NCBI GenBank assembly: GCA_009837205.1
Contig: VXTZ01000017.1
Location: 62,001 to 126,000 of the forward strand
Direction of reading: 5' to 3'
DNA from: Candidatus Dadabacteria bacterium
Lineage (GTDB): Bacteria; Desulfobacterota_D; UBA1144; Nemesobacterales; Nemesobacteraceae
Length of the DNA stretch: 64,000 bases
Part shown: positions 43,265 to 52,922 of the stretch, piece after piece
How positions within the stretch are numbered: the stretch's first letter is position 1
Layout of the letters: each line of letters opens with the position of its first letter
The notes under the pieces: generated by a model
The model's database searches: none
The model's input: only the letters and a program-made list of their open reading frames with translations
Told to the model about the DNA's origin: nothing
Made by a program: the position numbers and the translations under genes

Positions 43265-45217
43265 ATGGGGAGATATTCGCGGACTATGCTTAAAAAAAGT
43301 TTCTTCTATTTGTCAGTTCTCATATTTTTTCTTTTTCCCGCGCTCTCTTATGCCGCAGAGATAGACAGGATCCTCTCTCTTGTCGATTACATAGGAGGAG
43401 ACTACGCAAATGCCGTAAAAGAAGGGAAGATCATAAACGAATTTGAGTATCAGGAGATGCTGGACTTTTCTTCCGTAGCGGCTGGCCTGTGGGAAAAAAC
43501 GGGTGAGAAGAGAGAAGGAACAGCTGATTTTTCCGAAAAATTCGCACGTCTGCACTCAATTATAGTATCCAAGGGGCCCGTCTCAGAAGTGGAAAGCCTT
43601 GCAGGTGAACTGAAGGGGCGGATCATTTCAGTCTATGACATCAAACCCTATCCGGCGAATATACCCGATTACGAAAGCGGAAAAGAGCTTTACGTGAGGA
43701 ACTGTTCCTCCTGTCATGGGCTCTCAGGAAGGCCGGACGATGCTTTCTCTAAGACCCTCAATCCTCCTCCCACGGATTTCACAGACCCTGATATAAATCT
43801 CGGGCTCTCACCTTTTAAAGTTTACAACACCACCACTTTCGGGATCGAAGGTACCGCCATGACCTCGTTCGAAAAGGTGCTTGACGAAAAACAGAAATGG
43901 GATGTGGCGTTTTACGTTCTCTCGCTCGGGTATCCAGATATTCCCTCAGGCGGAGGTGCTTCTGGACTTTCCACGGAGAATATTCCCCATGATGTAAGAA
44001 AGCTTGAAAATCTTGCCCTGGCCAGCAATGCGGAGATTCTTCTTAATGCCGGAGCCGGGGGCAGTGACGAGGAAGTTCTTTTTTACCTGAGAACCGCTTA
44101 TCTTCGGGATGGAATTGCTGGAGGTGCATCCGAAGCTATAGCCCATACCCTGAGGAAGCTTGAAGAGGCCATCGATCTTTACGAGGCCGGCAGAAAGGAC
44201 GAGGCTTTCAAGGAGGCTCTCGACGGGTACTTGGGAGGGTTTCAGAGAATCGAACCTGCCCTGGTATCGAAAAAAAGACCGCTTGTTCTTGAGGTTGAAA
44301 AAAAAATGGGATTTTTCAGGTCATTAGTGATGTCCGACCGGGATTCCTCCGAGCTTCATGATCTGAAAGCTAGCATAGAGGAGGATCTTCGCGAGTCGGA
44401 GCGCATCCTGCAAGGCGGCTCATCGCTCGGCAAATACCTGAGTTTTGTCAATTCTTTTGCCATAATACTCAGAGAAGCGCTTGAAGCTCTGCTGATAATC
44501 GCGGCCATTATCGCCGCTTTAGCGCATTCAGGTAACCGCGGGATGATCAGGTACGTTCACTACGGGTGGGTGCTTGCCCTCTTTGCAGGACTGGCGACGT
44601 GGGTTGCGGCAAGAACCATAATAGATATCTCGGGGGCTAGGAGGGAGATTGTGGAAGGAGTGACTTCTCTTCTGGCAGCAGTGATTCTTTTTTACGTAAG
44701 TTACTGGCTTATCTCAAAGGCGGACGTAAAAAAATGGAAGGAATACGTCCGCTCCAAAACCCAAGGCGCGCTTACCCGAAGAAGCGGCCTTACTCTTGCT
44801 TTCGTCTCGTTCCTTGCTGTCTACAGGGAAGCTTTCGAGACAATGCTTTTTTACCAGGCACTTTTCTTCCAGACAGGTTCCTCCATGCCACACGTGATCT
44901 ATGGACTTATTGCGGGGGTGGCGGTTGTGTTCGTAATAGGTTTTCTTATGTACAGGTTTACCCTCAGGATTCCTCTTAAATACTTCTTTTCCTTCACGAG
45001 CGTTTTCCTCTACCTGCTCTGTTTCATACTTCTCGGCAAGGGAATACTTGAACTCCAGGAGGCGGGAATTATTTCTTCAACTACGGCGGATTTCATTCCT
45101 TACATGGATACCCTTGGGATATATCCTTCTTATGAGACCGCGATCCCCCAAGCTGTCCTTCTTCTTGCCTTTTGTTTGTTTGCACGAAATTACGTATACC
45201 GGGAAAAACATTCGTAA
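43265..45217 (+). CDS. cytochrome c / FTR1 family iron permease
   Basis: The 650-residue protein joins a periplasmic part to a membrane permease. After a signal peptide it has a single c-type heme site CSSCH (about residues 147-151) in LYVRNCSSCHGLSG, with a likely axial Met in GTAMTSF. From about residue 398 there are seven helices with the two FTR1 iron-binding motifs RExxE: REALE (403-407) and REAFE (521-525). FTR1 permeases import ferric iron after oxidation of ferrous iron. The attached cytochrome probably accepts those electrons. ATG 43286 (MLKKSFF) is an alternative start. The gene is divergent from the porin and controlled by a Fur-like box. Confidence 0.92.
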   Translation: MGRYSRTMLKKSFFYLSVLIFFLFPALSYAAEIDRILSLVDYIGGDYANAVKEGKIINEFEYQEMLDFSSVAAGLWEKTGEKREGTADFSEKFARLHSIIVSKGPVSEVESLAGELKGRIISVYDIKPYPANIPDYESGKELYVRNCSSCHGLSGRPDDAFSKTLNPPPTDFTDPDINLGLSPFKVYNTTTFGIEGTAMTSFEKVLDEKQKWDVAFYVLSLGYPDIPSGGGASGLSTENIPHDVRKLENLALASNAEILLNAGAGGSDEEVLFYLRTAYLRDGIAGGASEAIAHTLRKLEEAIDLYEAGRKDEAFKEALDGYLGGFQRIEPALVSKKRPLVLEVEKKMGFFRSLVMSDRDSSELHDLKASIEEDLRESERILQGGSSLGKYLSFVNSFAIILREALEALLIIAAIIAALAHSGNRGMIRYVHYGWVLALFAGLATWVAARTIIDISGARREIVEGVTSLLAAVILFYVSYWLISKADVKKWKEYVRSKTQGALTRRSGLTLAFVSFLAVYREAFETMLFYQALFFQTGSSMPHVIYGLIAGVAVVFVIGFLMYRFTLRIPLKYFFSFTSVFLYLLCFILLGKGILELQEAGIISSTTADFIPYMDTLGIYPSYETAIPQAVLLLAFCLFARNYVYREKHS

Positions 45218-45373
45218 GCTGCGAGCGACGTTCAAGACATGACGTGCAAAAGGTGTGACGTTCGGTTTTTAACTTCGGATTTAAAAATTCACTTTGAGTT
45301 ACGGAGCATACTAGAATTTTTCGAATAATGATATATTGTTACCTGAATTCTTTGCTGAGGGGTTTTAGACAAA

Positions 45374-46681
45374 ATGAAGATAGATGTTGAGGATATCGAC
45401 AGCACCAGAAAAAAGATAAGGGTTTCTCTTTCCTCAGATCAGGTTGCGGAAAAAAGAAATTCCGTGTTCCGTGACGTTATGGGGGGAGTAAGCGTCAAGG
45501 GGTTTAGGAAGGGAAAGGTCCCCCGTCACGTGGTCGAGTCAATGTACGGAAAGGAGGTCGATCAGGAAACCGCATCTAACCTTGTTTCGGAAACCTTGTC
45601 CGAAGCCCTTGCGCAGCGCTCGCTTTTGCCAGTGACACGCCCCGACATCACGGAGATGGGTGAGGTAAAGACTGGAGAGGACTTCGCCTATTCGGCTGAA
45701 TTCGAGGTTGTTCCTGATTTTGAGCTTTCTGACTACAGCTCAATTCCGGTTAAGAAAACCGTCCGCCAGGTGACCGAGGAGGATATAGACGCCGAGGTGC
45801 AGAAACTCAGGGAAAGGTCTGCGCAGTCAAGGCTTATCGAGGAAGACCGTTCTGCCAAGGAGGGCGATTACCTTTTTGTCGACTACAGCGGCAAGTTTGA
45901 AGACGGGGAGACCATAGACGATCTTAACAGGCAGAATGTAAGGTTTTTGCTGGGCGAAGAACAGTTTGCCCCCGAGTTCGAAGAGAACTTGCTTGGGAAG
46001 AAAGCGGGCGAGGAAGCTCAATTCTCGGTTTCCTACCCGGAAGATTTCCTAATACCCGAGGCCGCCGGGAAAACCGTCAGTTTCACCGTCAAGATAAATG
46101 AGATTCACGACAGGATTCTGCCCGAGGCGGACGATGATTTCACTAAGGATTTTGACGTCGAGGGTATCTCTGAGCTAAAAGAGGCCATAAAAGAGCAGCT
46201 TGAGCACCTTCATGAAGACGAACAGCTCTCATCCATGAGGGAACAGATAGTCGACGACCTTCTCTCGAAAAACCAGTTCGACGTTCCTCCGTCGCTGCTT
46301 GAAAAGGAAGAGGAGAGCCTTAAAGCGAGATTCCTCTCCGACATGCAGAGAGGCGGAGTCACGGAGCCCGAGATCGGGGAGGACATGGCTCCAAAATTCA
46401 CCGAGAAGGCCGCCGAGAGTGTCAGGACATCTATAATTCTCGGCCGCATCGCTCAGAAGGAGAACGTGAGAGTTACCCGTAAGCAGTTAAACGAGCACAT
46501 AGACCGCCTGGCCGCTTCATATAATCTTCCCCCCGATCAGGTGCACAAGGCTTATGAACAGCCGGGGACTATGGAGCATCTGGAATCCCAGATCAAAACC
46601 CGAGGGGTTTTGGATCTTCTCTTGGAGCGGGCCCAGATTGAGGAAGTAGAGGGCGAACCCGCGCAGATTGACAAGGAATAA
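45374..46681 (+). CDS. tig: trigger factor
   Basis: Trigger factor is the ribosome-bound chaperone and prolyl isomerase. The 435-residue protein has the N-terminal ribosome-binding signature [17 protein letters not shown], the FKBP-type domain ([38 protein letters not shown]), and the helical C-terminal chaperone arms. It heads the conserved tig-clpP-clpX run. The last codons contain a consensus promoter for clpP. Confidence 0.96.
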   Translation: MKIDVEDIDSTRKKIRVSLSSDQVAEKRNSVFRDVMGGVSVKGFRKGKVPRHVVESMYGKEVDQETASNLVSETLSEALAQRSLLPVTRPDITEMGEVKTGEDFAYSAEFEVVPDFELSDYSSIPVKKTVRQVTEEDIDAEVQKLRERSAQSRLIEEDRSAKEGDYLFVDYSGKFEDGETIDDLNRQNVRFLLGEEQFAPEFEENLLGKKAGEEAQFSVSYPEDFLIPEAAGKTVSFTVKINEIHDRILPEADDDFTKDFDVEGISELKEAIKEQLEHLHEDEQLSSMREQIVDDLLSKNQFDVPPSLLEKEEESLKARFLSDMQRGGVTEPEIGEDMAPKFTEKAAESVRTSIILGRIAQKENVRVTRKQLNEHIDRLAASYNLPPDQVHKAYEQPGTMEHLESQIKTRGVLDLLLERAQIEEVEGEPAQIDKE

Positions 46682-46697
46682 CACGCTTAGTTATAAT
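46668..46697 (+). promoter_or_regulatory. consensus promoter for leaderless clpP, inside the end of tig
   Basis: TTGACA (46668-46673) and TATAAT (46692-46697) are both perfect, with an 18-base spacer. The -10 ends seven bases before the clpP ATG at 46705, so the transcript should begin at the start codon or one base before it. No Shine-Dalgarno precedes clpP. Confidence 0.75.
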
Positions 46698-46704
46698 CGG
46701 TTCG

Positions 46705-47307
46705 ATGATAACCGATTTCATACCCTATGTTATTGAGCGTACGAGCAGGGGCGATCAGGGCTACGATATTTTCTCAAGGCTCCTTAAGGACAGGATCGTC
46801 TTTATAGGTTCCGACATAAACGATGCGGTAGCCAACGTCGTAATCGCCCAGCTCCTTTTTCTTGAATCCGAGAACCCCGAGACGCCTATTTACCTCTACA
46901 TAAATTCTCCCGGAGGGCATGTTACTTCCGGTCTTGCCATCTACGACACAATACAGTACGTGAAGCCCGAAGTCTCCACCATATGCATCGGGCAGGCGGT
47001 CAGCATGGCTGCGGTTCTTCTGGCAAGCGGCGCGGCGGGCAAAAGGTATGCGTTGCCTCACTCAAGGGTGATGATTCACCAGGTGCTCGGAGGTGTTTCC
47101 GGGCAGGCAAGCGACATAGAGATACACGCAAAGGAGATCGTCAGGGTGAAAGAGCAGCTCAACTCCATACTTGAGAAGCACACCGGGCAGACTCTTGAGA
47201 AGATAGCGAGCGATACGGACAGAGACTTTTTCATGACCGCCCAGGATTCTATTGATTACGGTATAGTGGATGCCATAATTACCGAAAGGGAGGAGGCAAC
47301 CGGATGA
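46705..47307 (+). CDS. clpP: ATP-dependent Clp protease proteolytic subunit
   Basis: ClpP forms the tetradecameric serine-protease barrel fed by ClpX. The 200-residue protein begins [19 protein letters not shown] and has the catalytic Ser at about residue 100 in [13 protein letters not shown], His at about 125 in RVMIHQ, and the Asp in the DRDFFM region. The short N-terminus suggests little or no propeptide. It overlaps clpX by four bases (ATGA), and a perfect promoter lies directly upstream. Confidence 0.97.
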   Translation: MITDFIPYVIERTSRGDQGYDIFSRLLKDRIVFIGSDINDAVANVVIAQLLFLESENPETPIYLYINSPGGHVTSGLAIYDTIQYVKPEVSTICIGQAVSMAAVLLASGAAGKRYALPHSRVMIHQVLGGVSGQASDIEIHAKEIVRVKEQLNSILEKHTGQTLEKIASDTDRDFFMTAQDSIDYGIVDAIITEREEATG

Positions 47308-48596
47308 GTCCCAGAAAAAGCAAAGAAGAAACGAAGCACTACTGTTCTTTCTGCGGGAAGAACCAGGAAGAGATCAACAAGCTCATAGCGGGCCACGGCG
47401 TCTATATCTGTGATGAGTGCATAGACCTCTGTAACCAGATTATAGCGGAAGAGAGGACCAAGGACAGCGCTTTTCCGAAACCGAAGAAATCCTTTCCGAC
47501 CCCACAGCAGATGAAATCTTTCCTTGACGGATACATAATAGGTCAGGAAAACGCCAAGAAGGTACTTTCCGTCGCCGTCTACAATCACTACAAGCGGATG
47601 CAGTTTAACGAATCCGGTAGGAGAAGAAGCGACAAGGTGGAAGTGGAGAAAAGCAACATACTTCTCATAGGCCCAACGGGTTCAGGAAAAACCCTGCTTG
47701 CGCAGACGCTGGCCAAGATTCTCGACGTTCCCTTCACCATAGTGGACGCTACCTGCTATACGGAAGCTGGCTATGTGGGCGAGGACGTGGAAAACATGAT
47801 AGTGAGTCTCCTTCAGGCGGCAAACTACGATGTCGAAAAGGCTTCCCGTGGAGGCATTATCTATATAGACGAGATAGACAAGCTCACGCGCAAATCAAGC
47901 GACAGTCCCTCGATCACGAGAGATGTCTCGGGAGAGGGTGTGCAGCAGGCGTTGCTCAAGATAATGGAAGGGACTCTGGCAAATGTTCCTCCCAAGGGGG
48001 GAAGGAAGCATCCGCAGCAGGAATTTACCCAGGTGGACACCACGAACATTCTTTTCATATGCGGCGGTGCTTTCTGCGGCCTTGAGGATATTATCCGCGC
48101 GAGAATCGGGGAGAAATCCATCGGCTTCGGAGCTAAATTGTCAGACAGGACTGCGGAGGACGAAAGCAACTTTCTCAACAAGGTCCAACCTGAGGACCTC
48201 GTTCAGTTCGGACTGATTCCCGAATTCGTCGGGAGGGTCCCGATTATCGCCAGTCTGAGCGAACTTACCGAAGAGCAACTGATCGAAATTCTGACCGAAC
48301 CCAAAAACGCTATCGTGAAGCAGTTTGAGAGGATGATGGAAATCGAGAAGGTGCAGCTGGAGATAACGGAAGATGCGAGAAAGGCCATTGCCGGGGAAGC
48401 CGTCTTGAGAAATACCGGGGCCAGGGGGCTTCGGGCCATCATAGAAGCGATTATGCTTGAGGTCTTCTATGAAGTGCCTTCGCTGCAGGGAGTAACGCGC
48501 TGTGTGATTGACGAGAGCGTTATAGCCGGGCGCAACGATCCCAAGTTTTATTTTGAGAAGTCGGATGAGGAAGCCCAGAAGTTGCTAGGAACATAG
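47304..48596 (+). CDS. clpX: ATP-dependent Clp protease ATPase subunit
   Basis: ClpX unfolds substrates and threads them into ClpP. The 430-residue AAA+ protein has the N-terminal C4 zinc-binding domain (C14, C17, C36, C39 in HYCSFCGKN and [10 protein letters not shown]), Walker [16 protein letters not shown], Walker [10 protein letters not shown] and sensor/arginine region [12 protein letters not shown]. The pore loop GYVGEDVEN is present. It overlaps clpP by four bases, ensuring coupled synthesis. Confidence 0.97.
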   Translation: MSPRKSKEETKHYCSFCGKNQEEINKLIAGHGVYICDECIDLCNQIIAEERTKDSAFPKPKKSFPTPQQMKSFLDGYIIGQENAKKVLSVAVYNHYKRMQFNESGRRRSDKVEVEKSNILLIGPTGSGKTLLAQTLAKILDVPFTIVDATCYTEAGYVGEDVENMIVSLLQAANYDVEKASRGGIIYIDEIDKLTRKSSDSPSITRDVSGEGVQQALLKIMEGTLANVPPKGGRKHPQQEFTQVDTTNILFICGGAFCGLEDIIRARIGEKSIGFGAKLSDRTAEDESNFLNKVQPEDLVQFGLIPEFVGRVPIIASLSELTEEQLIEILTEPKNAIVKQFERMMEIEKVQLEITEDARKAIAGEAVLRNTGARGLRAIIEAIMLEVFYEVPSLQGVTRCVIDESVIAGRNDPKFYFEKSDEEAQKLLGT

Positions 48597-48673
48597 AAAA
48601 TTTCTTGCGGGCGGAAGTTTCACTGCACCCGTGCCCCAAGGGCTCCCTTCTGAAACCGCTAATCCCGAAACCG

Positions 48674-48922
48674 ATGATTGACAAGGAACTGCTTGAAATT
48701 CTTGTGTGTCCTGAGACCGGGGAACCTCTTGAAGAGGCCGGTCGGGAGATCATTGTGCGGCTTAACGAACTTGTTGAGCTCGGAACTCTGGTTGACAGGT
48801 CGGGAGAGCGGGTTTCCGAGAAAATCGAAGGGGGTCTTATTTGCCGCGGCGGGGAATATCTCTATCCCGTAAGGGAAAATATACCGATTCTGCTAATTGA
48901 AAATTCTATTCCCGTTGCTTGA
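48674..48922 (+). CDS. Trm112 family protein
   Basis: The 82-residue protein starts MIDKELLEILVCPETGEPL and ends GEYLYPVRENIPILLIE, the zinc-ribbon-like fold of the Trm112/YcaR (UPF0434) family. In eukaryotes and some bacteria such proteins activate methyltransferases; the partner here is unknown. Only one Cys of the first CPxC-type pair is kept (LVCPETG), with another at ICRGG, so zinc binding is doubtful. The upstream in-frame extension to 48605 is not family-like, so ATG 48674 is chosen. Confidence 0.85.
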   Translation: MIDKELLEILVCPETGEPLEEAGREIIVRLNELVELGTLVDRSGERVSEKIEGGLICRGGEYLYPVRENIPILLIENSIPVA

Positions 48923-49036
48923 TTTGTCGCTTGTCTGGCGAGGCACAATGTGCGCCTGCTGAGCCGGGCGTTTGATGTCGCGTTGTAAGTTCTGTTACGT
49001 ACTAAACTGATGACTTCGATTTTTCGTGCAGTATTA

Positions 49037-49045
49037 TGTTATAAT
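49037..49045 (+). promoter_or_regulatory. extended -10 promoter of the TonB receptor gene
   Basis: TG-T-TATAAT (49037-49045) is a perfect extended -10, the same nonamer as before gltB. The start near 49052 precedes a GAGGGGG Shine-Dalgarno and the ATG at 49069. No Fur-like box was seen. Confidence 0.55.
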
Positions 49046-49068
49046 TCCTGACAAGAGGGGGCATCGAA

Positions 49069-51291
49069 ATGATTAAAAGGAAGTTCCAGTCCGCAATGAA
49101 GGGGTTCTTGTGCCTGTTTCTCGCAGGTTTACTCTTGGCATCGCTCGGCGGCGGCGACGCATCCGCGCAGGACGACGACACAGTCGCACAGAATGTATTC
49201 GGGGTAAGCGGCGTATTTCTCAAAAAAATCACGGTCACGGCCCGAAAACGGGAGGAGCTGATTCAGGATGTTCCCCTGTCGATTACCCATTTCAGTTCGG
49301 AACAGCTTGAAACCCTTAAGGTAAACGATCTTGAAAGTCTCACGGTGCGCATGCCCAACGTGGCGCTTGACGATGCCATCTCGGGACTGTCAATAGCCAA
49401 CTTTTCCATCCGTGGCGTAGGAATAAACGAATCCATAGCGTCTGTTGATCCGACAGTGGGAGTGTTTGTCGACGGCATATATATGGGGCAGATAAGCATC
49501 GTTTTATTTGATACCTTCGATGTTGAAAGCATAGAGGTGCTGAGAGGACCTCAGGGAACGCTCTTCGGGCGGAATGTCACTGGGGGGGCCATACTGATTA
49601 ACACCAAGAAGCCGGGAGATGTTTTTGAGATATCAGCCCGCACCTCGTTTGAAGGAGGGGGTGAGAGTCTTAACAGCTACTACATGGGCACGATCGGAGG
49701 CCCGATCAGCGAGACGGTAAGCGTGAAGGTAAGTGCGTATACGAATCAGGATAACGGCTGGTTTAAGAATCTCCACACGGGCGAGGCTTTCGGAGAAAAC
49801 GACATACGGATGGTACGACCGATGATTGTGTGGAATCCGACGGATGACGTAAGTCTTGTTCTGCGCTACCAGTACGAAAGCACGAGGAACGACGGCACTG
49901 CTTCACAGAACCAGCGCGACTTCGACCTCAATAGTCATGATTTTAGCATTGACGAAGAAGGCTTCAGGAGGCATAAACATCACTTTTTCACCGCTCAGCT
50001 GGACTGGGATGTGGATTTCGGAGACGGCACCGTGACCAATATATTCGGTTTTTACGATGCGGAAGGTACCGCTTTGCTTGATATCGATTCTACCCCGGAA
50101 AACGTTTTCAGCATACGCGGATGGACCCCATACAGGCAGTGGAGCAACGAACTGCGCTACGCAGGCAGATTCTTCGAAAGTCTCCACGCGACGACTGGTC
50201 TTTATTACTTTACAAACGAGATAAACTACCATGATAGCCGTTATATATTGGGAGGAGCTTTGACCCAAAACTTGGGAGGGGATTATTTTGTTGATACCCT
50301 GGGCGTGTTTCTCTCGCTTGATTACGATCTTACGGATCGTGTAACGCTTATCTCGGGCACCCGTTACAGCCATGAAAAGAGGAAGGTGGAGACCGTTTCC
50401 GCTACCGCGGTGCCATGCAACGTCGCGGTCGGACCGGCATGCGAGTTTGATTTCACCGACGAGGAGACCTGGAACAGCTGGTCGCCCAAGCTCGGCGCCG
50501 TCTACCATATAAGTGGAGGAGCTAACATTTACGGACACTGGACCAGGGGATTCCGCTCCGGAGGCTATAACCTGCGGAACAGTTTCCCCCCAGATCAGGA
50601 ACTCCCGGGGCCGTACGATGAGGAAAGAATCGATACCTTTGAGGCGGGATTCAAGATATCCACAAACAGGGGGATCTTAAACGGCGCGGTTTTCTATAAC
50701 ATGATCGACGATGTGCAGCGGATAATAACTCTTCCTAGATCGGCCAGCGTGTTCGCACAGGAGATTCGCAACACTGCGGATGTGGAAGCCTTCGGCTTTG
50801 AACTTGACGGACTGCTCGCCGTTACCGGGAACTTTTTTCTTCTGGGTTCGATCGGATACGCAGATCCCGAGTACACCAAAATAAAATATGACCTTAATGT
50901 AGATGGCGTTCTTGACAAAAAAGACCTGGCTCTTGAACTTCCTCGGGCCGCGAAGCTGACCTGGAGCGTTGGCGCGACTCATAACGCCGGATTTGCGAAC
51001 TGGGGGAAGATGACTTCAAGGGTAAGCTATTCGTATCGCGACAAGTCATATCTGACGGATAACAACGTAGGATATACTCCCGAGCAGAACATTGTTGAAG
51101 CCGGAATTGACATCGCCCCGATGAACGACAGGTTTTCAGTCGGATTCTACGGAAAGAACCTCCTTAACGAAGTCAGGCACGGAAGCTATCAATCGCTTGA
51201 CAATCCTCTCTTTCCACAATTGGGAGGTTCATTCGCGCCGCTTTCCAAGGGCAGGACCTTCGGCGTGCAGCTGACCTACCGGTACAGGTGA
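49069..51291 (+). CDS. TonB-dependent outer-membrane receptor
   Basis: The 740-residue protein has a signal peptide (GFLCLFLAGLLLASLGGG), then the TonB-box region ITVTARKREELIQDVPLSI, a plug domain (VESIEVLRGPQGTLFGRNVTGGAI) and a 22-strand barrel ending in GVQLTYRYR. The C-terminus is Tyr-Arg rather than aromatic-terminal, which is tolerated. It resembles the large group of FecA-unlike 'TonB-dependent receptor' proteins of marine Proteobacteria with unknown substrates. Neighbours give no clear substrate. Segments such as RGFRSGGYNLRNSFPPDQEL are typical of the CirA/Fiu-like class. Confidence 0.92.
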   Translation: MIKRKFQSAMKGFLCLFLAGLLLASLGGGDASAQDDDTVAQNVFGVSGVFLKKITVTARKREELIQDVPLSITHFSSEQLETLKVNDLESLTVRMPNVALDDAISGLSIANFSIRGVGINESIASVDPTVGVFVDGIYMGQISIVLFDTFDVESIEVLRGPQGTLFGRNVTGGAILINTKKPGDVFEISARTSFEGGGESLNSYYMGTIGGPISETVSVKVSAYTNQDNGWFKNLHTGEAFGENDIRMVRPMIVWNPTDDVSLVLRYQYESTRNDGTASQNQRDFDLNSHDFSIDEEGFRRHKHHFFTAQLDWDVDFGDGTVTNIFGFYDAEGTALLDIDSTPENVFSIRGWTPYRQWSNELRYAGRFFESLHATTGLYYFTNEINYHDSRYILGGALTQNLGGDYFVDTLGVFLSLDYDLTDRVTLISGTRYSHEKRKVETVSATAVPCNVAVGPACEFDFTDEETWNSWSPKLGAVYHISGGANIYGHWTRGFRSGGYNLRNSFPPDQELPGPYDEERIDTFEAGFKISTNRGILNGAVFYNMIDDVQRIITLPRSASVFAQEIRNTADVEAFGFELDGLLAVTGNFFLLGSIGYADPEYTKIKYDLNVDGVLDKKDLALELPRAAKLTWSVGATHNAGFANWGKMTSRVSYSYRDKSYLTDNNVGYTPEQNIVEAGIDIAPMNDRFSVGFYGKNLLNEVRHGSYQSLDNPLFPQLGGSFAPLSKGRTFGVQLTYRYR

Positions 51292-51584
51292 CGGAAAAAA
51301 GGAGACACACGTGCCGGTGAATGTCATGTCCGTGATTCTGATGGATCTGCGTGTGCCCGGACGAGTCCAGCATCTTTTTCCAAGACAGGGACGCATTTCG
51401 AACCACGTGCGGTAAATATCTTTCAGCCCGCCAGCGGTCAGATTAACGGGTTTCTGGCGGAATCCCCCGGGGGAGCGTGGCGGGAGGAATTGCCGTCGGT
51501 CTCGCCATAATTGTTCACGGAGTCGGTGCACGGGCTCGGAGCGGGCAAGATTGACGGACGCCGGTGTCGGCGCCGCGGCGGTTG

Positions 51585-52844
51585 TTACTCAAAGTAAAGA
51601 GTATGCTCGACCGGGTAGATTTCCCCTGCCTGCCGGCAGATGGCGGAGGGAATGCCTGAATTTCTCCGCGTTCGTCCTGCTGCGTACTGAAACCCTGGGC
51701 CGGAAGCGTGCTCGTCACAGGCCAGACATGAGTTCAGGTTCCCCCGCTCGTCGGCATGCGCGTCGTCCATGTCATTTGTCAGCATGTTCCAGAGCCCGTA
51801 GTGCTCCACGCAGGTCTTCATGCACCAGCGTCTGGTGTGCAATACGTTGTATGTCCAAGTCTCGGCGCACGGCTCTGCAAAGCCGACTTTTTCCATGAGA
51901 CACTTCTTGATGCCATCTGCCGTAAGCTTCCTCCCGCACGTTCTTGCTGGCTTCGTCAGATCCGGTTTTGCCAGGTAGACGGCGAGATCACGCAAGGAGG
52001 AGCACGTTCCGCAGTGATAGCGGTGTGTAACGACATGGCCTTGTGAAAGCGCGCTTTCTTGGTCGGGAAACGTGCGTAGCCGGTAGTCCACGCGATCCGG
52101 GTCCACGAACTGGACGGCACACACCTCGGTATTTGAGCCCAGTGACGAGTGCCACCGCAGCACCGGCTCCTGACCGTAGAATAGAAACGTTGCTCTGGTC
52201 TCATCGATCTCGTAGCTCCTCGTGTCCGGGGGCAGGGGATAGCGTAGTCCCGCAATGCCGGAGTAGGATTCACGGTACCGGGGCTCGAACGGACTGGACG
52301 TAAGAAAGCCGCCCGCGCCTCTTGAGGGTGAAGCACCGGTTTCTGTATCGCCGCTCCCGAGATCCAGATGGTCATAGACCTCGTTGCCGTTTAGAAGGTT
52401 TGTATTCCGCAGACGTTCAACCAGTGCGCCGGTTCCGGACAGACTGGGCGCACGATCGTCGGTGCAGACAGGATCATCCCGGGAAACTTCCTGGCCCGAA
52501 GATGGGGGAAGCGGCAGGAGCCACGCGATCAGCACCAGCACGGTCCCCAAGCCGGCGTACTTCCCCACCTTGGCGATGCGGGTTCCGTTTGAACCGCCCG
52601 CCGTACGCGGTCGGGGATTCCCGCTGTCGGCGCGGTGAGCTTTGATTTCCGAGTGTCCGGAACTTTTTCCCGCCGCCCGAATGTCATCAATTGCATCTCT
52701 TCCCGCTTTTTGTGTTCCACGCTCAGATTCCGGAATGTTTTTTACACCCGCGCCGGTGCTCCGGCGAGGAAGCCTCGGGCTCGGGGCAGACGCACTCAGA
52801 AAGAAACTCCTTATTTTTTCTCTCAGGTTCTTGAACCTCTTCAT
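51585..52844 (-). CDS. Cys-rich exported or membrane-anchored protein of unknown function
   Basis: I cannot assign a function. The 419-residue protein has a basic, low-complexity N-terminus of about 90 residues, one hydrophobic segment (residues 96-115, YAGLGTVLVLIAWLLPLPP) and an external domain. That domain has paired cysteines in HYHCGTCSSLRDLAVYL, ARTCGRKLT, RRWCMKTCVEHYG and NSCLACDEHASGP, and ends with AGRTRRNSGIPSAICR. The pattern is highly conserved-looking, with likely disulfides. I have the impression that similar Cys-rich proteins exist in marine protists, but cannot verify it. The GC content is higher than in neighbours, which hints at transfer. It is convergent with the TonB receptor. 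Confidence 0.65.
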   Translation of the reverse strand: MKRFKNLREKIRSFFLSASAPSPRLPRRSTGAGVKNIPESERGTQKAGRDAIDDIRAAGKSSGHSEIKAHRADSGNPRPRTAGGSNGTRIAKVGKYAGLGTVLVLIAWLLPLPPSSGQEVSRDDPVCTDDRAPSLSGTGALVERLRNTNLLNGNEVYDHLDLGSGDTETGASPSRGAGGFLTSSPFEPRYRESYSGIAGLRYPLPPDTRSYEIDETRATFLFYGQEPVLRWHSSLGSNTEVCAVQFVDPDRVDYRLRTFPDQESALSQGHVVTHRYHCGTCSSLRDLAVYLAKPDLTKPARTCGRKLTADGIKKCLMEKVGFAEPCAETWTYNVLHTRRWCMKTCVEHYGLWNMLTNDMDDAHADERGNLNSCLACDEHASGPGFQYAAGRTRRNSGIPSAICRQAGEIYPVEHTLYFE

Positions 52845-52922
52845 TTTCTCTAAAACAAGCCAAAAACAGCTTGCAGCAACGTATCTCTATCTGAACAGAA
52901 AGGGGAGCAGGCACGGGGCAAT

